Source: Avena insularis
Lineage: Eukaryota; Streptophyta; Magnoliopsida; Poales; Poaceae
Assembly: GCA_023614405.1 (NCBI GenBank)
Contig: CM042694.1
Span: 88,395,285 to 88,459,284 of the forward strand
Length of the DNA: 64,000 nucleotides
Direction of reading: 5' to 3'
Shown here: piece by piece, positions 11,008-21,443 of the stretch
How positions within the stretch are numbered: position 1 is the stretch's first letter
How the letters are laid out: every line of letters begins with the position of its first letter
Made by a program: the position numbers and the translations under genes
The notes under the pieces: generated by a model
Told to the model about the DNA's origin: nothing
Databases searched by the model: none
Seen by the model: the letters and a program-made list of their open reading frames with translations, nothing else

Positions 11008-12239
11008 GTACCCGATCAAAAATCCACGAAAGAGTCTGTAGCCGCCGTCATCTCCATCCCTAGATCAGGGGGGTCTGAAGCTCTTCCCGGAACCCTGCCG
11101 GAGAGGGGAATTCACCCTGGAGGCCTTCTTCATCACCATGCAAGCCTCTGGTGTGATGCGTGAGTAGTTCATCCTTGGACTACGGATCCATCTAGTAGCT
11201 AGATGGCTGGTTTCTCCTCCTTTGTGCTTTCATGTTTAGATCTTGTGAGCTCTGTTCATGATCAAGATCATCTATTTGTAATTCATACATGTTGTGTTTG
11301 CGGGGATCCGATGGATATTGAGATGCTATCTCAGATTGATTATTGATTCTATCATGTCTTTTTTATTTGAGATCTTGCATGATTTCCGTTATTAGTAGCT
11401 ATCTTGGCCAAGTAGATGCTAGCAACTCCAAGAGTTAGTATTTATGCTTGATAGTGGGTTCATGCCTCTGGTAATCTAGGGAAATGGCAGAAATCTCTAA
11501 GGTACTAGATGTGTTGTTGCTACTAGGGAGAAAACAATGATCTTTTGTTCATAGAACAATTCTATTGTTTACTTTACACGCAGTTCGTAAAGCAATAATC
11601 TGTTGCTTGCAACTTAATACTGGAGGGGGTTCGGATGATAACCTGAAGGTGGATTATTAGTCATAGATGCAGTTGGATGGCGGTTTATGTATTATGTTGT
11701 AATGCCCAATCAAGTCTTAGAGGAGTCAAGATGATTAGTATATGCATGTATTGCTTTCTCGGTGTTTGTCAATTGCCCCGCTGTAATTTGTTCACCCAGC
11801 ATGTTATCTATCTAAGGAGAGCCACCTCTAGTGAACTATGGATCCCGGTCCTTTACTTTACATACAATCTACAATCTTTTACTGCTTGTGTTTACTTTCT
11901 GCAAACTTTTACTTCTTTCCATTCGATACGTTTAATCCTTTGTTTTCTGCAAAACACGGTGAGATTGACAACCTCATCGCAAGTTGGGGACAAAGTTCTA
12001 TGGTTGTGTTGTGCAGGTCTCCACATTGCTACTAGCACCGGTAGTGCCCCCTGCCAAAGCTCAGCTAGTAACACCTTTGGGGTGTTTCCTTGCTCCTACT
12101 AGTTCGATTAAACCTTGGTTTCATAACTGAGGGAAACTCGTTGTTGTGCTCATCATACCTTCCTCTTGGGGTTCCCAACGAGCTCTACATCAACACCACG
12201 CACCAAGCACTTTTCTAGGCGTCGTGTATTGAGCCATCA

Positions 12240-12926
12240 CCTAGTAGCAACAGAACATCTAGTACCTTAGAGATTTCTGTCACTTCCCCAGATTACTAGA
12301 GGCATGAACCCACTATCGAGCATAAATACTCCCTCTTGGAGTTGGTAGCATCTACTTGTCCAATATAGTTACTAACAACGGAAAGCATGCAAGATCACAA
12401 ATAACAAAGACATGATAGAATCAATAATCAATCTAAAATAGCATCTCAATATACATCGGATCCCCGCAAACACGACATGTAGGATTACAAATAGATGATC
12501 TTGATCATGAATGGATCTCACAAGTTCTAAACATGATAGCACAAAGGAGGAGAACCAACCATCTAGCTACTACATGGACCTGTAGTCCAAGGATGAACTA
12601 CTCACGCATCACACCGGAGGCTTGTATGGTGATGAAGAAGGCCTCCAGGGTGAATTATCCCCTCTGGTTGGGTGCCGGGAAGAGCTTCAGATCCCTCCCG
12701 ATCTAGGGATGGAGATGACGACGGCTATAGACTCTTTCATGAAATTTTGATTGGGTACTTAGGGTTTCTGTATCAGAGGCATCTTATAGTCGGAAGGGGA
12801 GGCCGAGGGGGTGCCCTAGGCGGCCACACCACCCCCTAGCGTGGGCCAGGCCTGGCCGTGCGGCCAGGTGGTGTGGCGGCCTCCGCCACTCTCATCTCGA
12901 TTCTCACTCTGCCGCCCCGAGTAGGT
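12240..12926 (-). mobile_element. Partial 3' LTR of element B
   Basis: On the minus strand this matches the middle of the B 5' LTR (17775-18460). It lacks the first part of the LTR and the polypurine tract: internal sequence ending CACTTACCTACTCG (13-kb side) joins directly to LTR sequence at 12926. It also lacks the LTR 3' end, because element A begins at 12239. The first gap is a deletion; the second fits insertion of A. Confidence 0.75.
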
Positions 12927-15562
12927 AAGTGATAAAAAGAAAGAATAATTTTTGAGGTGACATGCACCATCATAAACTTGATCAAAGTATTTGTATAACA
13001 TTGAAAGCTAGGATCAAAGTACTTCAACATAACATGAAAGATAAAGTTCTAACAATAAGACATAGCAACTATGTCGTAGCATGAAAATGCATAAACAAAA
13101 TATTCATGAATAACAATGCTTTGCAAGACGTTTGTTTGTTTCACATAAATAAGACATAGCATAGTGGCATTCAGCTTGTCCCTCATAGTGTAGCAAAACA
13201 TAAATGCATAGGACACCTTCAAAGTTCATAAGGGTGACTAGATACAAATAGTTTAAGAACAAGCAATATCAAAGTTATGCATCAATTAACAAGTCTTAGG
13301 ACAATGCACATTATACTAAGAATGGCCACTATGCTCTCTCAGTGGGTGCATAAAGATAGAAGATGGAGACTCAACATAAAAGTAAAAGAAAGACCTTCAT
13401 AGAAGGAAGCAGGGATTCAAGTCTCATAAAGAGCTTCCAAAAATTATGGTACTTATTAGCTTTCAGCTCTCATTGCCCCTATCATAAGCATCTTTAGGCG
13501 ATTAAGGTTAAAGTGACACAACTAAGAGGATATGCTTGACAAGTTATAAGCTCATGCCGCTTACTTACGAAGACCGAACCTCATGCTACTCAACTTTAGT
13601 CACACGTAAGCTCTTGACATTGTCAGTACATATGTATCATAGAGAACCGCCAACGGGGTACCTCTTGCACACGATACAAGAGCTATCCCATAATCAAAAT
13701 GACAAGGCAAGCAGCCAATGAGCATCTCAGCGATCTTTTTATTTGCTATTTGCATAGATTTTTATTGAGGATGCTTCATAGAGTGCTCATTATGGTTATG
13801 CTGAAAGTTTCCACCATGATTAGGCATGGCTTAGGCTAGCGGCCCAGGCGTTTCTCTAACACACATACAAACTCCATGATCTTACAAGTTCCACTTTTAT
13901 TTCACATCGCCGGGATCCATAAGCAAAAGAATCATGATATCAACGAGGTACAATGTACAAGTGCAATGTTGAAACCGTTCCCCATGATACATGGTTCGGC
14001 TAACTTCAAATTATAAAGTGCAAGCATATACGCAACAAAGATGGACACAATGGTTCAAGTTTATTAAGTGCGAGAAAAGTAAAGTGTGCCATCAAGTTCG
14101 TGAGAGCTTTAATCACTAATTTTCACATAACAAGTTTAATTCGGAAGGTAGATAAAAACATGAATATACTTGGAATAGCAAATGCTAATAGGTATGTATG
14201 GTAGACTCTTTGGAATAACTTGGTTTTATATGGAGTTGGATGCATGAGTAGGACTCATACTTGGTTATGGAGGCTAGCAAAAGACTGGGAGCGACCAACT
14301 AAGAGAGCAATAATGGCCATAATCATGCAAAGCGACAAAACATCATTGATTAAAGCATAAAGTGATATTACAAGTCGAAAATTAAAGGATCATAAAGGCT
14401 ATGGTGACTTAGGATAGTCATAACATGGTGTGAGCATGCGCCAGGTCAACCCAAATAAAGCATCAAAGGAGAATACCACAATACTATGCTTTAATATGCT
14501 AAAACAACGCATGATTCTTTTAGGGCACATTAAGCAATATCAATTGTTTATAACATGTCATGCTACAGCAATAATCACTAAGCATAAATCCAAAACAATA
14601 CCAACCATGACATGACAAAGCATATGCCACAGTCAAAAATAAGCTCCTTTTACCACTTAAGCATGAACTTTTCCTACTCTTTTCCAATCCAAACCACACT
14701 TATTTGAAAACTAATGTATGAATGAGGGGGTCCAACCAATTTATTCAAGAAAACTAAGCAAACCAAGCAAACGAAAACCAAAACAAAAACAAAGACGCTC
14801 CAAGAGCAACACAACTATGCATGAAACAATAAAAATGAAGAGTTTGGAAGGAACCTGAGATTTTTATTGATGAAGAAGGGGATGCCTTGGGCATCCCCAA
14901 GCTTTGACGCTTGTAATTCTTGGGTATTTCTCGGGGTGACACGCGTGGCATCCCCAAGCTTGAGATTTAGTCCATTCTTCATCTTATTACGTCATTCTTT
15001 CCATACACCTGAAATTTTTCCTTCATACAAAACTTCACACAATCTTTATTACCAACATTAGTGCACTCAAGATAATAAGTCTTTGGGTTCAGTTTCAACA
15101 CTAATTAAACTTCCATTAAAACACAAGCTACTGTAGTACTTCCCTCAAAAAGCTCAATTCCCCAAAAGAACTCAAAAAGGAATCATCAATAAGCAAATGC
15201 AAATAATGGTAGAAATCGGTCAAACAGACCAGCAGTTAAAAACCAATTTGTTCGAACACCTTCTGTTGCTCAAATCGAAAAGTGTTGGACTAATGAAAGT
15301 TAGATAACAAACTGGGGCAGAAGCACAAAAAATCACAACTCAAACCGACGTACAGAGATTTTACACAAATTTTTACAGCGAAGCACAAAAATCTGTTTTG
15401 GGACAACAACTTTCCCAAGTATTACTTCTCTCTCATTACAGGTTACTCTTGGCACAAAAAGTAATAAAAAGGATAAGGAGAGGTTATTACAGAGGTAATA
15501 ACTTCCAAGACTCATCTAAAACTTTTGGATTATCTCCCAATAAGTACTTTTCTTTAATGCCT
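12927..15562 (-). mobile_element. Non-coding 3' internal region of element B
   Basis: Read on the minus strand, this matches element A from about 3990 to 6715, including the two hairpins (inverted at 14878-14960). No coding region is visible. It connects the two unknown ORFs of B to its truncated 3' LTR. Confidence 0.75.
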
Positions 15563-16273
15563 TTAAGTTAGGCATGATAGATTAAGAAGATGCTCACATA
15601 AGATATATGAATTGAAGTAAAAGAGAGCATCAAGAAGCAAATTCAAAACACATTTAAGTCTAACCCACTTCCTATGCATAGGAATCTTGTATGCAAATAA
15701 ATTCACAAAGAACAAAGTGGTAGGCATAGGAAGATAAAACAAGAGTAACTTCAAAACTTTCATCACATAGAGAGGTGTTTCAGTACCATGAAAACTTCTA
15801 CAACCATATTTTCCTCTCTCATAATAATTTTCAGTAGCCTCATGAATAAACTCAACAATATAACTATCACAAAAAGCATGCTTTTCATGATCTACAAACA
15901 CATAATTTTTATCAAGCTCAAAAATAATGGGATTAAAACCTTCAAACCCACTTTTAACAATTTTATAACAAGGGGACTGATCATTCTCAAGAGGTATGGC
16001 GTTCCAAGATAAGGTCAAGACCCCTCCAATCTTATTTTTAATACTAGTACAATTAATATTATCAACCAATATAGGACCATCATCTAGAGCTTTATCATAA
16101 ACATTTTCTAAGCAACACTCTTTAGTACCATGCAATTCGAAGTTAGGCACTAATAAAGGATTATCATAGATAAAAGAAGCATAATTATTATAACAAGTTT
16201 TACCCATAGTAGATTTTTCAAGAGAATCCACAGGAACATAACATTCATCCTTCTTTTGTAAGCATGGGGACAA
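15563..16273 (-). CDS. Unknown ORF 2 of element B (non-autonomous Athila-type)
   Basis: This 236-codon frame occupies the place where related elements have coding sequence, but it shows no gag, protease, RT or integrase motif, and I do not recognise a domain. It is acidic and Cys-containing in its first half. The last 60 residues or so are hydrophobic and may be beyond the original stop or out of frame. Its start (MSPCLQKKDECY) resembles the wording at the end of the upstream frame (YPCLPSN), and the two frames differ by one base phase across a 29-base gap, so they may be one gene split by a frameshift and a stop. Function unknown. Confidence 0.5.
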   Translation of the reverse strand: MSPCLQKKDECYVPVDSLEKSTMGKTCYNNYASFIYDNPLLVPNFELHGTKECCLENVYDKALDDGPILVDNINCTSIKNKIGGVLTLSWNAIPLENDQSPCYKIVKSGFEGFNPIIFELDKNYVFVDHEKHAFCDSYIVEFIHEATENYYERGKYGCRSFHGTETPLYVMKVLKLLLFYLPMPTTLFFVNLFAYKIPMHRKWVRLKCVLNLLLDALFYFNSYILCEHLLNLSCLT

Positions 16274-16302
16274 TTAAATAATGTAAGGGATAAAGAGTTA
16301 CT

Positions 16303-16932
16303 CTAATTAGAAGGTAGGCATGGGTAACTAATCCATTCTTCCTCCTTTTGTCCATCACTCTCCTCCTCTTTTTCATCTAATGAGCTTTCATGTTCAGCAA
16401 TTTCTTCTTCCATAGGCTCCTGCAAATTGTGGACACATTCTTGTGCATGACTGAGTCTCTCTTTATAATCAATGATATAACAATTATTGCAGAAATTTTC
16501 TATGCAATGATGAAGGATAGAAGATACCATATATTTAAGGTCTTTACAAGAAACACAGGTTTCATAGTTTTTAGACATGAAGGATTCTATTTTAGAAGCT
16601 CCCATAAACAAAACAAATTGTTCTACTTCTTCAAATCCAAGATGAATATAGTTATTCCAATGATAGTTCATAATTACAAATTCTTTACTAAAGCCACATT
16701 GGAATTTAAGATGTTTAGTATCCTGTTCAGAGCAACAATTTATATTATGGCGTTTAAGCAAAATTTTAGCAATTAGATCCAACCTTTTTAACACGGCTCT
16801 CATGACTTTTCCCTTATAAGATTCTCTATACCTTATAAAGTCTTCCATGGAGGTTCTAGCAGGCGGTGGTTCATCTACTACCTTAGCAGTGATAGTAGTT
16901 TTCCCAAATAGGAAACCGAGTGGGTTATCCAT
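16303..16932 (-). CDS. Unknown ORF 1 of element B (non-autonomous Athila-type)
   Basis: This 209-codon frame starts about 170 bases downstream of the element B primer-binding site, the position of gag in element A, but it is unrelated to that gag. It begins MDNPLGFLFGKTTITAKVV, contains several Cys-rich patches (CVSCKDLKY, CIENFCNNCY), and ends in a highly acidic Glu-rich tail. No domain is recognised. Because LTRs, primer site and 3' region are those of element A, B appears to be a non-autonomous variant with substituted coding sequence. Its protein could help replication in cis, or the frame could simply be a spacer that stayed open. Confidence 0.6.
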   Translation of the reverse strand: MDNPLGFLFGKTTITAKVVDEPPPARTSMEDFIRYRESYKGKVMRAVLKRLDLIAKILLKRHNINCCSEQDTKHLKFQCGFSKEFVIMNYHWNNYIHLGFEEVEQFVLFMGASKIESFMSKNYETCVSCKDLKYMVSSILHHCIENFCNNCYIIDYKERLSHAQECVHNLQEPMEEEIAEHESSLDEKEEESDGQKEEEWISYPCLPSN

Positions 16933-17109
16933 AATGAAATAGTGATTGGAGCAGAACTAGACATAAAAACAACTTGAAATGGGAACTAATTTTTTGTGTG
17001 CTTTTGATAAAGAAACAAGCAAACAAAGTAGAAATAAACTAAGAAAAACAAAAATAACAAAGTAAAGAGATTGGTTATGAGGGACTCCCCTTGTGAAGAT
17101 GTCCTTGAC

Positions 17110-17127
17110 TCCCCGGCAATGGCACCA
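17110..17127 (-). other. Primer-binding site of element B (tRNA-Asp, two mismatches)
   Basis: The minus strand reads TGGTGCCATTGCCGGGGA, which differs from the perfect site of element A at two positions. Both differences are C/G to T/A transitions. It lies 11 bases from the LTR end at 17139. Confidence 0.8.
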
Positions 17128-17138
17128 GAAAAAGAGCT

Positions 17139-18684
17139 TGATGGCCCAAAATATATCGAGCTCGTTGGGGAACCCCAAGAGGAAAGTATGATGAGCACAG
17201 CAGCAAGTTTTCCCTCAGTTATGAAACCAACGTTATCGAACCAGTAGAGGCAAGGAAACACCTCCAAGGTGTTGTTTCCAACTTGGAATCCTGCAAAACA
17301 CAACTTTGCCCCCAACTTACAGTGAGGTTGTCAATCTCACCGGTTTTGCTGAAAACAAAGAATTAAACATATCGTGTGGAAGAAAGTAGTAGCTTGCATA
17401 AAGTAAATAGAAAACAGTAAACAATTGTAGATTGATTGTAAAAGAAAGGACCGGGGTCCATAGTTCACTAGTGGTGATTCTCCTTAAGATAGATAACATG
17501 TTGGGTGAACAAATTACAGCGGGGCAACTGACAAACATAGAGAAAGCATACATGCATATACTAAACATCTTGACTCCTTTGAGATTCGATTGGGCATTAC
17601 AACATTATACATAGACCGTAATCCAACTGCATCTATGACTAATAATCCACCTTTAGGTTATCATCTGAACCCCCTCTAGTATTAAGTTGCAAGCAACAGA
17701 TAATTGCATTACGCATTGCATGTAAAGTAAACAATACGATTGTTTTATGAACAAAGGATTGATATTTTCTCCCTAGTAGCAACAACACATCTAGTACCTT
17801 AGAGATTTTTGTCACTTCCCCAGATTACTAGAGGCATGAACCCACTATCGAGCATAAATACTTCCTCTTGGAGTTGCTAGCATCTACTTGGCCAAGATAG
17901 TTACTAACAACGGAAAGCATGCAAGACCACAAATAACAAAGACATGATGGAATCAATAATCAATCTGAAATAGCATATCAATATCCATCGGATCCCTGCA
18001 AACACAACATGTAGGATTAATAGATGATCTTGATCATGAACGGAGCTCACAAGATCTAAACATGATAGCACAAAGGAGGAGAACCAACCATCTAGCTACT
18101 ACATGGACCCGTAGTCCAAGGATGAACAACTCACGCATCACACCGGAGGCTTGCATGGTGATGAAGAAGGCCTCCTGGGTGAATTCTCCCCTCCGGCAGG
18201 GTGCTGGGAAGAGCTTCAGATCCCTCCCGGTCTAGGGATGGAGATGACAGCGACTACAGACTCTTTCGTGGAATTTTGATCGGGTACTTAGGATTTCTGT
18301 ATCGGAGGCATCTTATAGTCGGAAGGGGAGGCCGAGAGGGTGCCCTAGGCGGCCACACCACCCCCTGGCATGGGCTAGGCCTGGCTGTGTGGCCAGGTGG
18401 TGTGGCGGCCCTCTGGCCCCTCTCCGTCTCGTATTCTGGCTCTGTGTCCCCCTCAGTAAAATATTAAATTTGGCTTTTGCCCCGTACAATTCTGAGAATA
18501 TTCATTTTCTGACTTTCCTGGAACCAAAAACAGCAGAAAACAGGCAGCTAGCACTGTGGCATCTTGTTAATAGGTTAGTCCAAGAAAGTCTATAAAAATA
18601 CTCCAAAGTTGGCCAAAACATAAGGAAGTAGATAAAAACCAAGCATGGAACATCAAAAATTATAGATACGTTAGCAACGTATCA
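17139..18684 (-). mobile_element. 5' LTR of element B, complete
   Basis: This 1546-bp LTR begins TGATACGTTGC and ends GGGCCATCA on the minus strand. It matches the LTRs of A, D and the fragment at 32803-33858. The terminal hairpin at 18665-18683 differs from that of A by a matched pair of changes. The neighbouring sequence beyond 18684 is LINE-derived, so B probably inserted into a LINE. Confidence 0.85.
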
Positions 18685-19940
18685 TAGCCAGAGGCCCCCA
18701 TCGTCTTGGAGGATACGCCAAACCCACTTTAGCAAAAGGGCCATGTTGAATTTGGACGAGTCAAGAACTCCTAAACCCCAAAGGATTTTGGGGGTGCAGT
18801 TATCTGCCCACTTCACTATATGGTATTTTTGGGTGCCCATCTCTAGCTACCCAGAAAAACCTAGATAGCTCTTTAGCAAAGTCTGCATGGGTCCCCTCAG
18901 GCAGTAGATAGAAGGCCCATCTGATACATGGTGAGGCTGGACATGCACGAGTTGATCAGGATAGTCTTGCTCCCCTTGGATATTAGGCGAGCCCACCACT
19001 GTTCGACCTTAGACCGAACCTTCATAACCATAGGAGCAAGGTCCTTTGTCAGCACCCGAGAATCTCGCATGGGCATCCCTAGGTAGGTAATAGGGAATTC
19101 CGCCAATCGATAGTTTAGTTGATCTACAATGCAAAGCTTGTCCTCATCTAAGAATCCTAGGATCATGACCTTGCTCTTATCAAAGTTGATCTTTAGCCTT
19201 GACATGGATTCAAAGCACAGGAGCAGGAACTTGAGGTTAATGATGTCAAGGTCTGAGCCCTAGACCATGATCATATTATCATCTATATATTTGACATGGG
19301 TAATCCCACCTCTAGGGATCAGATGCCCTACCACACCCGAGATATGGCCAACTATCTTGGCCTTATCCAGGATCTCAGCCAGGGCATCCACCGTAGAGTT
19401 AAATATAAGGAGAGAACTCGGGCCCCCTTGTCTTACTTTGTAGGAGGGTCTAAAATACGACCGACTACCCCATTAATATTGATAGCGGTGCTACCACTTA
19501 TGACGAACTGCATGATCCAACAAATCACCCTGTCGTCTAGCCCTTGTCACTCGAGGACTTGTCTAAGGAAAGCCCAGTCCAGCCTGTCGTAGGAATTCTG
19601 AAAGTATAGCTTGAGGAAAACCCCATTCTGATGAAGTACCTTAACCTCATGAATAATTTCATGAAGGGCAAGTATTCCATCATGAATCATGCGTACCTTC
19701 AAGAAGGCAAACTGAAGTGGATGGGTTCGGTGTTCCATGAACGGGGTGAGTCTAAGGGCGTAGACCTTAGCCAGAATGCACTGAATGACATTGATCACCA
19801 TGATTGGTATAAATTGGAAAATAGCTGTGTCCCCAACTAGCTTGGGGATCAGGGTAATCACGACAAAGTTAATCCTAGACATCATAAGAGTCCCAGTGTA
19901 GAACTCCTAAAACATCGGCATAATGATCGGGCACACTTTA
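18685..19940 (-). pseudogene. LINE (L1-type) reverse transcriptase fragment
   Basis: Several broken minus-strand frames together follow plant L1 ORF2 order. At 19547-19885 there is the RT N-terminal part (ITLIPKLVGD, FQNSYDRLDWAFL). The catalytic box reads YIDD at 19278-19289. The 18897-19205 frame carries the downstream motif LKINFDKSKV and TYLGMPM, followed by WWARLISKGSKTILINS. Stops and frameshifts separate the pieces, so it is dead. The upstream (endonuclease) end of a LINE is found at 33859-33990 on the same strand, which suggests elements C and the LTR fragment now separate parts of one LINE. Confidence 0.8.
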
Positions 19941-21283
19941 TGTCGTGGTGGTGTCACGGCAGATGCCATGGATAGGCTAAAGGTGGGGACTAATACACGC
20001 TAGAGGAATCCAGGGAGGGATAGTGGAGTGATTCTCCACACTGAAGATTGTATTGCTTTCCTTCCAAGATTACAAGTGCTCCTAGAGTTGTATTGGCGAG
20101 AGGAGGAAGAAGGAGCTCTCTTACTCTCACCCATAGGGAACCCTTAGAACCTTAGCCAAATCGGTATAGAAGAAAACCCCAACCCCCTCTACTGAAACCC
20201 TAGCCCCCCTTATATAGAGGCGACCTGGTCTCAGCCTTGGGCATATGTGGAGGCATATTCCTAAGAATATGCCTCCTCTCAAGTGGTAACCCGACCGAGG
20301 TGCTTTTCCCCCGCGTCACACATGCTTTAGCTACGGGAGCCTCTGCGGCGCTCGCGTCAGCCGACACGAGCGTCGTCACCCTTGTCGGCCATGACCCGGT
20401 GGTCCTGCCCTTGCTTGCTTCGCTCATGCAAAGGCGATCGGGCCTTCTTTTTGACCAGAGAGATTCCTTCCTTCCCCCAGAAGCTAAACGGGACCCGGAT
20501 CCTGGTAGATCCGGCTATACCTGTTCCCGCATACAAGTTAGACAAGCACTTCCGACTTACTCCTTAAGTCGGCTGATATAATGTTAGGCGACCCCCCCCC
20601 CCGGTCCAGGTTACTCCGTGATCCGGCCTGCCTGGAGGTGACCCGGCCAGCATCCGCTTTGGCCTTGCTGAACCTCGGCTAACTCGGTCTTTATACCCCG
20701 GAGTGACCCTACCCGAGGTTATCCCCCCAACATTAGTCCCCGAAGCTGGTGCGGTCTTAGCTGCCTTGGCCGCTAAGGCCACATCAGGTTCATTTATGTT
20801 TGAGCCTTGGACGTTATTTCCGATCTAGCTCTTTATCTCGGATTATGTGGATTTACGTTCCCTTCGCACGTTCCAAGTTTTCACTTGTCGGTCGGGTTAC
20901 CACTTTGACTCGGATTTCATGGATTTATGTTCCCTCTGCACATTCTAAGTTTTTACCTGATCTCCGGGCTACCATGGCTCTATCCGGGCCTTGTTTCCTT
21001 CTTTCATACGCCAACCCATGTGGAGGCTAATCATTACGTCGTCTTATTTTAAGGGCCTGCACAAAGAACCGCCGCAGAATTGTCGATTATCATCAGGCGA
21101 GGGTCACGTCGCGCCTGCCTCCTCGTTTACCGCATCAGTGCGTCACGTCATGGGATCGCCTCTGCCCTGTGGCTCCTCGCTAATTGGTTGAGGCTGGTGA
21201 TACACGGCCACACCATGTGGCTCATTTGCAGGGCGCGATCCCACTCACCCTCTTAAGGGGTGGTTAAATAGCGAAGGGGCGCA
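19941..21283 (-). mobile_element. 3' LTR of Tat-type element C
   Basis: On the minus strand the LTR ends CCACCACGACA at 19941, with a sharp switch to LINE sequence. The start is less certain: TGCGCCCC at 21283 preceded by a purine-rich tract (AGGAAAAAATCCTAAGGGG) is the best candidate, giving about 1343 bp. It contains the TATA box (about 20209-20217) and the hairpin at 20250-20275. It matches 1-1113 in opposite orientation. No copy of this LTR is found at the other end of C. Confidence 0.75.
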
Positions 21284-21300
21284 CCCCTTAGGATTTTTTC
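21262..21300 (+). promoter_or_regulatory. Candidate promoter of the antisense gene, overlapping the LTR edge
   Basis: GGTTAAATAGC at 21262-21272 resembles a plant TATA box. It is followed about 30 bp later by a CT-rich leader typical of grass 5' UTRs, leading to the ATG at 21444. If the LTR starts at 21283, this antisense promoter lies inside the LTR and reads into the element. Confidence 0.4.
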
Positions 21301-21443
21301 CTCTTCTGCGCCTCTCTGCCCGTTGCTCTTCTTCTTCATCTCCCTCGCGACCGCGCCGCCGCCAGTGCTCCTAGCAGCAGTGCCGCCGCCGCACTTTTCC
21401 TCGTGCCTTTGCATCACAGCCACCGCTGCGCAACTCCCTCGCT

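Larger units (their letters stand above)
6743..12239 (+). mobile_element. 3' LTR of element A, split by a solo LTR
   Basis: The LTR runs 6743-7123 and resumes at 11008-12239, about 1608 bp once the insertion and one target copy are removed. It begins TGATAC and ends GCCATCA. The first 20 bases contain a hairpin (6744-6762). A TATA-like CCTATAAGTT lies at 7087-7096. The LTR end is followed at 12240 by CCTAG and then by inverted sequence of the same LTR family, consistent with element A having inserted in the 3' LTR of element B. Confidence 0.85.

Noticed and set aside
1..21283. 1-1113 and 19941-21283 as the two LTRs of one element
   Set aside because: They are in opposite orientation. Element C's gag-pol lies to the right of 21283, not between them.
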